DNA from: an uncultured Fimbriimonadaceae bacterium
GTDB lineage: Bacteria > Armatimonadota > Fimbriimonadia > Fimbriimonadales > Fimbriimonadaceae
Length of the DNA stretch: 52,648 bases
Direction of reading: 5' to 3'
NCBI GenBank assembly: GCA_937961665.1
Contig: CALGMO010000061.1
Location: forward strand, 1 to 52,648
In this document: positions 17,017 to 25,330 of the stretch, one piece after another
Layout of the letters: every line of letters begins with the position of its first letter
Position numbering within the stretch: position 1 is the stretch's first letter
Position numbers and translations under genes: made by a program
Notes under the pieces: generated by a model
Seen by the model: the letters and a program-made list of their open reading frames with translations, nothing else
The model's database searches: none
What the model was told of the DNA's origin: nothing

Positions 17017-17919
17017 ATGGCGCACCGGGAGGAGGCCGATTGGCAGGCGCTGTCAGACGAGCTGAGCCGGCACGCGGAGAGGCTGGCGGGCACCGCAGGA
17101 TTCTGGATCGAGGAGCTTCACGGCTCACGGGGCGTCGGGCGACTGGAGGACAGACTGTTTCCTACGGCCTCGACCATCAAGACGGCCGTGATGGTTGCGG
17201 CCGTGCGGCAGGTGGAGGGCGGACGCCTGGCGTGGACCGAACCGATCCCTGCTCCACCCCAAGAACGGCGCGAGCTCAGTCCTTGGTCCTGGTTCTTCCC
17301 CGAAGGCCAGCCGATCGACGTGGATGGGTGGGTCAACCTGATGATCGGATACAGCGACAACACCGCCACGATCGTCCTGCGCGACCGCATCGGAACGGAC
17401 ACGGTCAACCGCACGCTCCAGGAGCTGGGCTTCCGGAGCACCAAGCTGCTCTCCGGCGCGCCCGCGGAGGCGGTGGAGCTAGCTCAGCTGAGAGCCGAGT
17501 ACGGCTTGGGAGTGACCACGCCTCGGGAGATGGCGCGCCTTCTCAAGGGGATCGCCCTGGGCCGATTCGCCGGACCGGCCGCGTCGGAACGGATGCTCCG
17601 CATTCTGTCCCACCAGTATTGGGACAATCTCATCGCCGTGGCTGTGCCTCCGGGGGTGGTCTGCGCGAGCAAGTCCGGCTTCGTATCCTCGTCCCGATCC
17701 GACACCGCGATCGTGTTCGGTCCAACTCCTTACGTCGCCGCGTTCTACACATCCGATCTCTCGGACCGGAGCTGGGGCCCGAACAACGAGGCGGCGCGCT
17801 GGATTCGCGAGGCGTCGGGCATCGTCTGGAGACGGCTCGCACCCGGGATGCCCTACGAGCCTCCCCCCGGCTGGGAGCGGTATCTGCCGAGGGGCGGAGG
17901 CTTCGACGAAGAGGTCTAG
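17017..17919 (+). CDS. Class A beta-lactamase-like serine hydrolase
   Basis: 300 residues. The three penicillin-recognising motifs are present: S52-T-I-K55, S113-D-N115 and K219-S-G221, in the right order and spacing for a class A beta-lactamase fold. No signal peptide is visible, so it appears cytoplasmic, which argues against a simple resistance role. Related proteins often act on peptidoglycan fragments or other amides or esters. I place the start at ATG 17017; an in-frame ATG at 16978 overlaps the divergent pepF start codon. The region after the SDN motif lacks an obvious E-x-E-L-N omega-loop motif. Function beyond the fold is unknown. Confidence 0.75.
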   Translation: MAHREEADWQALSDELSRHAERLAGTAGFWIEELHGSRGVGRLEDRLFPTASTIKTAVMVAAVRQVEGGRLAWTEPIPAPPQERRELSPWSWFFPEGQPIDVDGWVNLMIGYSDNTATIVLRDRIGTDTVNRTLQELGFRSTKLLSGAPAEAVELAQLRAEYGLGVTTPREMARLLKGIALGRFAGPAASERMLRILSHQYWDNLIAVAVPPGVVCASKSGFVSSSRSDTAIVFGPTPYVAAFYTSDLSDRSWGPNNEAARWIREASGIVWRRLAPGMPYEPPPGWERYLPRGGGFDEEV

Positions 17920-18614
17920 GGCCCGTCGACCATGGCCTCCAGCGTTTCCAGGTCGCGGATCGTCAGGGTCCGGCGGACCGTCTGCAGCCAGCCGTTGCGC
18001 TGCCAGCTGGAGAGCACGCGGATCGCCGTCTCCACCGTGGTGCCTGCGAGGTAGGCCAGCTCCTGCCGCGTCAGGGGGATCGTGAGCGTCCAACCGTCGC
18101 CGTCGCGAACGCCGTAGGATTCGACGAGCCACAGCAGCACGGCGGCGATCCGGCCGTCGACGCGTCCCGCCACGGACTTGGCCAGAAAGCCATAGGCCGC
18201 CTTCAGGCGCTCCGTCGTGCGCCGCACCAGTCTGTCCTTCAGCTCGTCCGAGCGCTCGTAGGCCTCCACCGCCCGTTCCGGATCGAGCCGCACCAGCCGC
18301 ACCGAGGTGATGGCGACGGCATCCAGCGGAAACGGCCGATCTTCGATCGCCGACAGCAGGCCCAAGGTGTGCCCCGGGCCCATCAGCTCCACGGCAACCT
18401 CCCTGCCCGACGCCGTGGTCTGGCTCATGCGCACGAAGCCGGCGCCGACCACGCCGACGAACCTCGGTCTGTCCCCGCGAAGCCACAGAATCTCGCCCGG
18501 CTGGAACTCGCCGACGCTCGCGCCTTGGGCGAGCGTGGCCAGCTCCTCGTCGGGAAGCACCCCGAACACGGTGCTCGCCCGCAGAACCTCGATCGCCGAC
18601 GGAGACGCCCTCAT
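17916..18614 (-). CDS. Crp/FNR family transcriptional regulator
   Basis: 232 residues. The N-terminal cyclic-nucleotide-binding fold has VLPDEELATLAQ, GEFQPGEILWLRGD and a GREVAVELMGPGHTLGLLSAIEDRPFP segment. The C-terminal winged helix reads LTRQELAYLAGTTVETAIRVLSSW, the normal Crp recognition helix. There is no FNR-type N-terminal cysteine cluster, so it is probably not an Fe-S oxygen sensor. The ATG at 18614 overlaps the UroD-like stop (ATGA), so it is the last gene of a six-gene overlapped operon. Its targets are not evident here. Confidence 0.85.
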   Translation of the reverse strand: MRASPSAIEVLRASTVFGVLPDEELATLAQGASVGEFQPGEILWLRGDRPRFVGVVGAGFVRMSQTTASGREVAVELMGPGHTLGLLSAIEDRPFPLDAVAITSVRLVRLDPERAVEAYERSDELKDRLVRRTTERLKAAYGFLAKSVAGRVDGRIAAVLLWLVESYGVRDGDGWTLTIPLTRQELAYLAGTTVETAIRVLSSWQRNGWLQTVRRTLTIRDLETLEAMVDGP

Positions 18615-19699
18615 GCCGATCCGTACAACCTTCCTTCGTCCAACATGGCCAGATAATTGTCCAAGGGAAGGTAGTTCGCCACGCTGTTGCCCGTGCCCAG
18701 ACAGTATCCGCCGCCGGGCTGGCACACATCCAGCGTCTCCCGCACCCTCTGCCGAACCTGGGCCTCCGTGGCTCGGCAGAGGAAGTCCATGTCGATGCCG
18801 CCCAACAGCGCCACACGGTCCCCGTGCAGCCTCTTCGCCTCGGTGACCGGCTGGATGACGTCCTCGAAGGAGTGCCGAGCGTCGATCCTCACGTCGTCCA
18901 GCAGGTCGGGCAGAATGTCGTCCAACTTCCCGCAGGAATGGAGCCAGTACTGCCTGCCGGCGTCGTGGGCCATTCTGGAGAGGAGGCGATGGCCCGGCAG
19001 CACGTAGCGCCGCAAGTCGTCCGGGCCGATCAGCGTTCCCGTCCGGAATCCCATGTCGTCCGAAGCGAACACCGCTTGAACCCTGTCGAACGAGAGGATT
19101 CGCTCCACATAGCGCCGCTCGAACTCAATCAGCCGGTCGGAGATCGCTTGGACGAGATCCGGCGCGTCGAACAGCGCGTAGCAGAGCGTCTCGTAGCCCA
19201 TCAGCCAAGTGAGGTTCTCGGCGATGTGCCCGCAGAGCCCGCCGACCAGAACCATGTCGTCCGGAAGCTCTCGGCTGAGGTACGCCAAGCCGGAATCGTC
19301 CGCGTCGTCCGGGTTGGGCCACGGGTAGCGCTCGAACGACTCCCAGTCGGTGATCGGACCGACGTGCTCGTTCACGAACGACCGGCCGCCCTCCCTCCTG
19401 AGGTCAGCCGTGTCCTCGGCGGTCTCTCGGTTCAGCGGCCAATCGATGCCTGTGAGGCCCCACGTCGCGTGGTCGTACCCGAGGAACCGCTGCATCGCCA
19501 CGTGCCGCTTGGGCCCCGCGAGCGGGTCGTTGGGGTCGATGTCCTCCCACACGCCGTAGCGCTCGTCCAGGGCGGCCTGAACCTCCCAGTCCAGGTAGAG
19601 ATCCAGAAAGTGAACCCGCTCCGGAGTGCCCTCCCTCCGCAGGTTGCGGAGCAAAGCCTCGCCGTCGATGCGGATCGCCTTTTGGAAGGGACAGTTCAT
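18611..19699 (-). CDS. Uroporphyrinogen decarboxylase (URO-D) family methyltransferase-like protein
   Basis: 362 residues, URO-D fold. The zinc-type motif H-S-C-G (WLHSCGKLDDILPDL) and a later C (GGGYCLGTGNS) match MtaA/CmuA-like corrinoid or thiol methyltransferases rather than HemE. The RYGVWEDIDPNDP and SDDMGFRTGTLIGP segments match the widespread uncharacterised URO-D proteins of carbohydrate-using bacteria. The ATG at 19699 has GAGGAGG upstream. It sits between folP and a Crp regulator, overlapping the latter. Methyl transfer linked to folate is possible, but the substrate is unknown. Confidence 0.8.
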   Translation of the reverse strand: MNCPFQKAIRIDGEALLRNLRREGTPERVHFLDLYLDWEVQAALDERYGVWEDIDPNDPLAGPKRHVAMQRFLGYDHATWGLTGIDWPLNRETAEDTADLRREGGRSFVNEHVGPITDWESFERYPWPNPDDADDSGLAYLSRELPDDMVLVGGLCGHIAENLTWLMGYETLCYALFDAPDLVQAISDRLIEFERRYVERILSFDRVQAVFASDDMGFRTGTLIGPDDLRRYVLPGHRLLSRMAHDAGRQYWLHSCGKLDDILPDLLDDVRIDARHSFEDVIQPVTEAKRLHGDRVALLGGIDMDFLCRATEAQVRQRVRETLDVCQPGGGYCLGTGNSVANYLPLDNYLAMLDEGRLYGSA

Positions 19700-19710
19700 C
19701 GTGCGCCTCC

Positions 19711-20550
19711 TCAGTCGCGGGCAGGATACCCATCGGCGCGGAGCCAGCGAACCATCTCGACGCAACGCCTCGTGGCGAGGACGTCGTGGACGCGCAACAC
19801 TCGGACTCCCTGCAGCTGCGCCCACACCTGGACGGCCAGCGTCCCCTCCAACCGATCCTCCACGGGCAGGGGGGTCGCTTCGCCGCCGAGAACGCGACCG
19901 ATGAACGACTTCCGGCTCACTCCGAGCAGAACGGGATATCCCGTGCGAACCAGCCTGTCGAGAGACCGGAGGAGCGCCCGGTTGTGCTCCGTCGTCTTGC
20001 CGAAGCCGATTCCGGGGTCGATCCACACCTCCGGCGACGGCTTGCCCCGCCGCACCGCCTCCGACGCTTGGCGGAGCAGGAACTCCAGCACCTCCTCCAC
20101 CACGTCGCGGTAGTGGGGCTGGATCTGCATCGTGGCCGGCTCGCCTTGCATGTGCATGATGCACACCGCGCAGGGCCGCGAACAGACGAGATCCATCATC
20201 GCCGGGTCACGCAGACCGGATACGTCGTTCACCACGCAGGCGCCGCAGTCCAGCGCGCGGCGCGCGACCTCCGCCTTGCGCGTGTCGACGCTCACTAGCA
20301 CCCCGCGCCGGACCAGGCTCTCCAGGACCTTTCCGACCCGCGACCACTCCTCGTCGGCCGGGACCTCCGCCGCGCCGGGGCGGGTGGACTCCCCACCCAC
20401 ATCCACCAGATCCGCACCCTCGTCGACCATGCGGAGCGCATGGTCCAGCGCCGCGGAAGAGTCCAAGAACGCGCCGCCATCGCTGAACGAATCGGGCGTC
20501 ACGTTCAGGACACCCATCACGGCCGGACGGTCGGCGGGAAGGCGGAACAT
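19711..20550 (-). CDS. folP: Dihydropteroate synthase
   Basis: 279 residues, which condenses p-aminobenzoate with hydroxymethyl-dihydropterin diphosphate in folate synthesis. GVLNVTPDSFSDGG and DLVDVGGESTRPGA are the two PROSITE-type signatures. DPGIGFGKTTEHN and the C-terminal LRVHDV close the pterin pocket. It starts 4 nt after the lysC stop and ends 11 nt before the URO-D-like gene, inside the same operon. No other folate gene is adjacent. Confidence 0.95.
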   Translation of the reverse strand: MFRLPADRPAVMGVLNVTPDSFSDGGAFLDSSAALDHALRMVDEGADLVDVGGESTRPGAAEVPADEEWSRVGKVLESLVRRGVLVSVDTRKAEVARRALDCGACVVNDVSGLRDPAMMDLVCSRPCAVCIMHMQGEPATMQIQPHYRDVVEEVLEFLLRQASEAVRRGKPSPEVWIDPGIGFGKTTEHNRALLRSLDRLVRTGYPVLLGVSRKSFIGRVLGGEATPLPVEDRLEGTLAVQVWAQLQGVRVLRVHDVLATRRCVEMVRWLRADGYPARD

Positions 20551-20554
20551 GGGG

Positions 20555-21904
20555 TCAGGTGGCTTCCTGCAGGCCGAACGCGTCGTGGAGCAGGCTGACC
20601 GCCCGACGGGTCTCCGACTCCAAGATGAGCAGGCTCATCGACAGCTCGCTGTCGCTCGTCTGGAGCACGGCGATCTGGTTCTCGGCCAGCACCCGGATCG
20701 CCCGATGGAAGACCCCGGGCTGCTGCAGGTACTCGTGGCCGATCACTGAGACCATCGTGCAGCTCTCCGTGACGTCCGCCCGGATCCGGACGACCGGACC
20801 GAAGCGCTGCAGAAGCGCCGCCTGAGTCTGAACCGCCTTGGTCTCGACCTGCCCGATCTGCATCAGGTAGATCGATCGCTCCTCGCCCACCGGCACGACC
20901 AAGCCGTTCAGCAGGCTCTCGACCATCGGATACTGCGTCCGAGGAACCGCGAAGCCCGTTCCGTCCGGACTCAAGTTCAGCATGTGCAGGTTCACGCCGT
21001 TGACGGCCATGGCGTGGTAGATCCGGCTGGCCAGCTCGCGACGGTGCGCGGTCGGAGCCGGCGAGAAGTCGAAGCTGAGAAAGACCAGCTTGCCGCTGTG
21101 GGTCACGCCGGTGATCCGTCGTCCCGGCAGCTTGTCGAGCGGCACAATCTCGGTCCCGGGGGCGTCGCTGAAGGTGCTCTTGACGAACAGCGGAATGCTG
21201 TACCGCATGGCGATCTCGGCGGCCCGGGGATGGAGAACCTTGGCCCCGAGGTGCGCGATCTCCGCCACTTCCTCGTAGGTCACCTTGCGCAGCGTCGGGG
21301 CGTCCGGCACATAGTCCGGGTCTGCGGTCTTCACCCCGTCGACGTCGGTGTAGATCTCCACCGCCGCCGCCCGCAGGGCCGCGCCCAAGGCGGCTGCCGT
21401 CGTGTCCGATCCGCCCCTCCCTAGCGTCGTCACCTCGCCGGGGCCGACGCCGGCGCCCTCCTCGATGGTCCCTTGGAACCCGCAAACCACCGGCACCAGC
21501 CCCTGGCCCAACCAGCGAAGGAGGTTGCTCGGCTCGATCCGACGGATGCGGGCATTGCCGTACTCAGGGTCCGTGAAGATCCCCGCCTGTTGGCCCGTGA
21601 CCGCCACCGCCGGATAGCCCATGGACCGGAGCACCTGCGTGAAGATCACGGAGGAGAGGATCTCGCCGCAGGCCATCAGAAGGTCGGTCTCCCTGGGGCT
21701 CGGCGACGTGTGTGGGTCGACCTCGTGCAACACCGAGAGGAGGGTGTCCGTCGCGTAGGGGGCACCCTTCCGGCCGATGGCGCTGACCACGACCACGGGC
21801 GAGTAGCCCGCCTCCCGCGCGCTGATCACCCTGCTGGCGCTGAGCGCACGGGCCTCCGGCGTGGCGACGCTCGTGCCGCCGAACTTCATCACCAGGATCT
21901 TCAT
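20555..21904 (-). CDS. lysC: Aspartate kinase
   Basis: 449 residues, phosphorylating aspartate at the entry to lysine, threonine and methionine synthesis. KFGGTSVATPE is the N-terminal kinase signature, and TLGRGGSDTTAAALGAAL and EIYTDVDGVKTADP complete the amino-acid-kinase fold. Two C-terminal ACT units follow (about 305-449), the second with TMVSVIGHEYLQQPGV. The ATG at 21904 overlaps the TGA of the upstream ACT protein gene and has GGAGG 7 nt before it. Having a complete aspartokinase plus a separate ACT protein in the same operon is unusual. Confidence 0.93.
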   Translation of the reverse strand: MKILVMKFGGTSVATPEARALSASRVISAREAGYSPVVVVSAIGRKGAPYATDTLLSVLHEVDPHTSPSPRETDLLMACGEILSSVIFTQVLRSMGYPAVAVTGQQAGIFTDPEYGNARIRRIEPSNLLRWLGQGLVPVVCGFQGTIEEGAGVGPGEVTTLGRGGSDTTAAALGAALRAAAVEIYTDVDGVKTADPDYVPDAPTLRKVTYEEVAEIAHLGAKVLHPRAAEIAMRYSIPLFVKSTFSDAPGTEIVPLDKLPGRRITGVTHSGKLVFLSFDFSPAPTAHRRELASRIYHAMAVNGVNLHMLNLSPDGTGFAVPRTQYPMVESLLNGLVVPVGEERSIYLMQIGQVETKAVQTQAALLQRFGPVVRIRADVTESCTMVSVIGHEYLQQPGVFHRAIRVLAENQIAVLQTSDSELSMSLLILESETRRAVSLLHDAFGLQEAT

Positions 21905-22377
21905 CGGCCGGCCTCCAGCAAGGTCGCCCGGAACTCCTCGGCCACCCTCTCGCTGCCTTCCGTCTCGATGACGAGCATCAGGCTGTCGTGCATGTCCCCC
22001 ACGTGGCTCACCGCGCAGCCGCTCTCCAGGGCTCGGTGAACGATGCTCGCCATCAGACCCTCCTCGTCGCGCATGTTCGCCGCATGCACCATCAGCACGC
22101 TGCGCCCGGACTCGACCGTCGTCCTGCCCGGCAGCCGATCCGCAACGCGCCTCACCGCATCCTGCTGGGAATCGGGAACGAGGAACGACAGGCCGCTCTG
22201 GGTCAGCTTGAGAAAGTCGAGGCTGATCCCGGCCTCCGCGACGATCTGTAGCACTTCCAACCGGAGATCCGCCAAAGATTCGTTCAGACCAGTAACGTGC
22301 ACCTGCGTGAACCCGTGCCGCAGCTCGACCTTGCGGACCCCGGGTCTGATCTCGAAGTCGTGTCGGTCCACCCTCAC
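21901..22377 (-). CDS. Stand-alone ACT-domain protein (aspartokinase regulatory-like)
   Basis: 158 residues from GTG 22377, whose first bases overlap the aldo/keto reductase TGA (GTGA). Two ACT-like units are visible: VHVTGLNESLADLRLEVLQIVAEAGISLDFLKL (about 30-62) and a second around VLMVHAANMRDEEGLMASIVHRALE. SGLSFLVPDSQQDAV resembles the allosteric half of aspartokinases. It contains no kinase domain. It overlaps lysC and so is probably made in step with it. A role as a regulatory partner of LysC, like the beta subunit of heteromeric aspartokinases, is inference. Confidence 0.7.
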   Translation of the reverse strand: MRVDRHDFEIRPGVRKVELRHGFTQVHVTGLNESLADLRLEVLQIVAEAGISLDFLKLTQSGLSFLVPDSQQDAVRRVADRLPGRTTVESGRSVLMVHAANMRDEEGLMASIVHRALESGCAVSHVGDMHDSLMLVIETEGSERVAEEFRATLLEAGR

Positions 22378-23330
22378 TCGCCCCCGGACAGGATCCTCTC
22401 CGCCTGCTCGAAGACCTCCGGCGCGAACCGCAGGCCGCTGGCCTTCGCGTTCTCCTCGATCTGCTCCGGCTTGGTGGCCCCCACGATGACCGAGCTCACC
22501 TCGGGCCGGCGCAGAATCCAAGCGAGGGCGAACTGCGCGAGCGAACACCCGTGGTCCTGCGCAAAGGCCTTCAGTTCCTGAACCCGCTGCAACAGGGCCT
22601 GATCCTGCAACATGCCCATCCACATGTTCGACTCGGGATCGGAGCCGCGGCTGCCCGGAGGCGGCTCGCTGCCAGGCAGGTATTTGCCCGTGAGAATGCC
22701 TTGGGCCAAGGGGGAGAACACCACCAGGCCGAGGCCGAAGTGCGCGCACGTCGGCATCACAGCGCCCTCGATGGACCGGTTCAGCATGCTGTAGCTCGGC
22801 TGGTTGCTCGCCGGAGGGTTGGCGTTGAGCTCTCGGCACACGCCGACCACCTCGGCGATCTGCTGGCTCTGCCACTCGCTGACGCCCCAGTACAGCACCT
22901 TGCCCTGTCGGACGAGATCGTCGATGGCCCGCACGGTCTCGTCCAGCGGGGTTTCGGAGTCGAACCGGTGGAACTGGAACAGATCAATGTAGTCGGTCTC
23001 GAGCCGCTTGAGCGAGTTGTGCACGGACTCGAAGATGTGCTTCCGGCTGAGGCCCCGATCGTTCGGGTTGTCGCTCATGGGGAAGAAGCACTTGGTGGCG
23101 ATCACCAGGTCCTCGCGCCTCAGCCCCCGGATCGCGCGCGCGAGAGCCTTCTCCGCCTCGCCTCGGTTGTAGGCATCCGCCGTGTCGAACGTCGTGACAC
23201 CGAGCTCGAAGGCGCGACGCACGACGCGCGTCGTAGCGTCCTGATCCAGCGTGCGACCGTGCGTGAGCCAGCCCCCCAAAGAGACCTCGCTCACGCGAAC
23301 CCCATAGCGACCCAACCGTCGGTATTGCAT
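22374..23330 (-). CDS. Aldo/keto reductase (Kv-beta-like)
   Basis: 318 residues, NADPH-dependent aldehyde or ketone reductase, TIM-barrel. The tetrad is seen as D49, Y54, K80 and H121 (DTADAYNRGEAE, VIATKCF, FQFHRFD). The insert FFPMSDNPNDRGLSRKH and the QPSYSMLNR segment place it with the Kv-channel-beta/YghZ-like group. It is first gene of the six-gene operon running to the Crp regulator. TAACCT lies 6 nt before the ATG, and no SD is present. Physiological substrate unknown. Confidence 0.92.
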   Translation of the reverse strand: MQYRRLGRYGVRVSEVSLGGWLTHGRTLDQDATTRVVRRAFELGVTTFDTADAYNRGEAEKALARAIRGLRREDLVIATKCFFPMSDNPNDRGLSRKHIFESVHNSLKRLETDYIDLFQFHRFDSETPLDETVRAIDDLVRQGKVLYWGVSEWQSQQIAEVVGVCRELNANPPASNQPSYSMLNRSIEGAVMPTCAHFGLGLVVFSPLAQGILTGKYLPGSEPPPGSRGSDPESNMWMGMLQDQALLQRVQELKAFAQDHGCSLAQFALAWILRRPEVSSVIVGATKPEQIEENAKASGLRFAPEVFEQAERILSGGE

Positions 23331-23336
23331 GAGGCT

Positions 23337-23342
23337 AGGTTA
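23337..23342 (-). promoter_or_regulatory. -10-like element of leaderless type (aldo/keto reductase operon)
   Basis: TAACCT, 6 nt, then ATG at 23330; no SD. Confidence 0.5.
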
Positions 23343-23377
23343 CCCCTGCTCCGGGCGGCCCGTCCCGAGCAGGGGCA

Positions 23378-25297
23378 TCAGCGGAACGCTAGGAGCACCG
23401 CCATCGGCTTCTCCGGATCGCCGTACGCGCGGATCGGCGCCAGCTCACCGAGCTGTAGCGCCTCCAAGCACAATTCCGACCACTTCAGCTCCCAATTCCT
23501 GAACTGATCCTCGTCCCTCGGAACACGAGCGCCGTTGAAGACCGCTGCGTACCGGGCCCGCCTGGAGCCGTCGTAGGCAAGGTTCACGTACACATGGCTG
23601 AACCCGAGCGCCCTCATCGCCTCGGCGAACTGGGAGCCGTCCTGCAGATCGTCGTACGGAATCAGCGTCGAGTGCCCCGGGTTGGCCCACACGTACGGAA
23701 CGTCCAACAAAAAGCCGAAAACCTCATCATAAAGGGCCACCTTGCCTTTCTGGACGAGATGGTTGATGTCGGTTGCCGGCCGGGCGAACGGCACCCTTGC
23801 GGAGACGTATTCGGCACGGCTCACCGCACCCAGGACCACGGGAATCTGGCTCGAGGCAACGAAGAGGTAGACCAGCGCCACGCTGTACGCCGCCTGGCCT
23901 GCTGCGGCCGTTCGCATCGTCGCCTGCAGCAGCCTCGAGCGGCCATCCGCCAGCAACTCCCCGGCGGCGAGCGCGAGCACCGGCGCCAAGCCCAGGATGT
24001 ACCGGCTCTGCTGGCTCAAGAGGAACCAAGCGCCGAGGGAGAGCCAGAGGTAGACCAAGACGGCGGGCCACGGAGCGGCCCCGCGCGCAAGCAGGAGGGT
24101 GGCCAGGGCGAGGCAAGCCACGGCCGCTACGCCGACCGCACCGATCGGAAAGCCGCGCCCCTCAGCCTGTCCGGGATTGACGTACCGACCCGGCTGATAA
24201 GCCAAGCCCAGCACCGCGTGTCCGAACGCGGTTTTGTCCAAGCCCTCTCCAATCCAGCCTACACCGAACGTCTGCTGCTCACGGCGGTAGATTTCCGCCC
24301 GCCGCTCGTCCCACCCGGATCCGCCCAATCGCTCGTAGAAGAAGGGGAACACCGGGTTGCCACTCCAAGCGACGTTCCGCACGTACCACGGGGCGGCGAC
24401 TGCGATGCAGACAGCGAGCGCCGCAACCCAGGCTCGGCCCCCTGCTCTAGCCCGCCAAGCGAGCGCAAGCGCCACGAGAAAGGCGATGCCGACCGCCTGG
24501 AGGCCCGTGTACTTGCTCCCCGCCGCGAGGCCCAGCAGCAGGCCCCCGATCCATGCCCAGCCCCGGCGCGACTCGGAAGCCATCGCGGAAAGGAGGAGGA
24601 ACGCCCCGAGGCCCGCGAACAGCCCGTGGGCGACGTCGATGTAGCCGGTCCCGCTCTCCCAAAGCACCAGCGGCATCCCGGCGAAAAGAGCCACGCTCCA
24701 CCAAGCGGCCCGCGAACCCGCGAGCCCGCGCGACAGACCGAAGATGGCCAGCATCCCGTACAGCAGGAAGCCCACGTTGAAGAGCTTCGCGCCGGACTCG
24801 CCCACCCAGGCCAGACCCCAGATGTAGAGGTTGTCCACCGCGAAGGGGAAGTTGCTGTGGTGGATGAACGGGATGCGCTCGATCCGTCCCGACTCCAGCC
24901 ACAGCTTCGGAACCGCGAGGTGGTAGCTCAGCGAATCCCAATCGAGCGAGTCGCAGGGCGCGAGAGCCCCGACCAGCGCGATCAGCAGGGCGACCGAAGC
25001 CAGGAGCAACCCCGCGGCGTCTGCTCCCCGAGGCAGGGAAAAGCGCGGAGGATCCGAGCGGATCCACAGCAGAATCCCGGCGACCGCCCAGACGACCGGC
25101 ACGAAGGACCACGACCGCAAGGGAATCGGCCCGAGCCCTAGGAACAGGGTGAGCGTGCCCAGCAGCCCCAGCGAGGCCAGACCGGCCAGCCCAACCCCGG
25201 CCGCGGGGTCCAGGCTACCGGCGTGCCGCCTCAGGATCGGCAGCAGCACGCCCGGCGCGCCGGCGATCGTCCCCGCCACGACCAGCCATCCCAGCAT
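23378..25297 (-). CDS. GT-C fold integral membrane glycosyltransferase (GT39/ArnT-like)
   Basis: 639 residues with roughly a dozen hydrophobic segments. After the first helices a loop reads CDSLDWDSLSYHLAVPKLW, where the acidic residues match the catalytic loop of GT-C enzymes using polyprenyl-phosphate sugars. The soluble C-terminus (about 560-639) is short and has DLQDGSQFAEAMRALGFSHVYVN. It likely transfers a sugar to a protein or lipid on the outer face of the inner membrane. A perfect TATAAT lies 6 nt before ATG 25297. It is monocistronic and divergent from the ABC permease. Confidence 0.75.
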   Translation of the reverse strand: MLGWLVVAGTIAGAPGVLLPILRRHAGSLDPAAGVGLAGLASLGLLGTLTLFLGLGPIPLRSWSFVPVVWAVAGILLWIRSDPPRFSLPRGADAAGLLLASVALLIALVGALAPCDSLDWDSLSYHLAVPKLWLESGRIERIPFIHHSNFPFAVDNLYIWGLAWVGESGAKLFNVGFLLYGMLAIFGLSRGLAGSRAAWWSVALFAGMPLVLWESGTGYIDVAHGLFAGLGAFLLLSAMASESRRGWAWIGGLLLGLAAGSKYTGLQAVGIAFLVALALAWRARAGGRAWVAALAVCIAVAAPWYVRNVAWSGNPVFPFFYERLGGSGWDERRAEIYRREQQTFGVGWIGEGLDKTAFGHAVLGLAYQPGRYVNPGQAEGRGFPIGAVGVAAVACLALATLLLARGAAPWPAVLVYLWLSLGAWFLLSQQSRYILGLAPVLALAAGELLADGRSRLLQATMRTAAAGQAAYSVALVYLFVASSQIPVVLGAVSRAEYVSARVPFARPATDINHLVQKGKVALYDEVFGFLLDVPYVWANPGHSTLIPYDDLQDGSQFAEAMRALGFSHVYVNLAYDGSRRARYAAVFNGARVPRDEDQFRNWELKWSELCLEALQLGELAPIRAYGDPEKPMAVLLAFR

Positions 25298-25303
25298 GGG
25301 GCC

Positions 25304-25309
25304 ATTATA
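25304..25309 (-). promoter_or_regulatory. -10 element of leaderless type (GT-C gene)
   Basis: TATAAT, a perfect consensus, 6 nt before ATG 25297; no SD. Confidence 0.65.
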
Positions 25310-25318
25310 CGGCTCGGG

Positions 25319-25324
25319 TACAGT
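25319..25324 (+). promoter_or_regulatory. -10-like element of leaderless type (ABC-2 permease)
   Basis: TACAGT, 6 nt, then GTG at 25331; no SD. It is only 9 bp from the opposing TATAAT. Confidence 0.55.
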
Positions 25325-25330
25325 CGGCCC

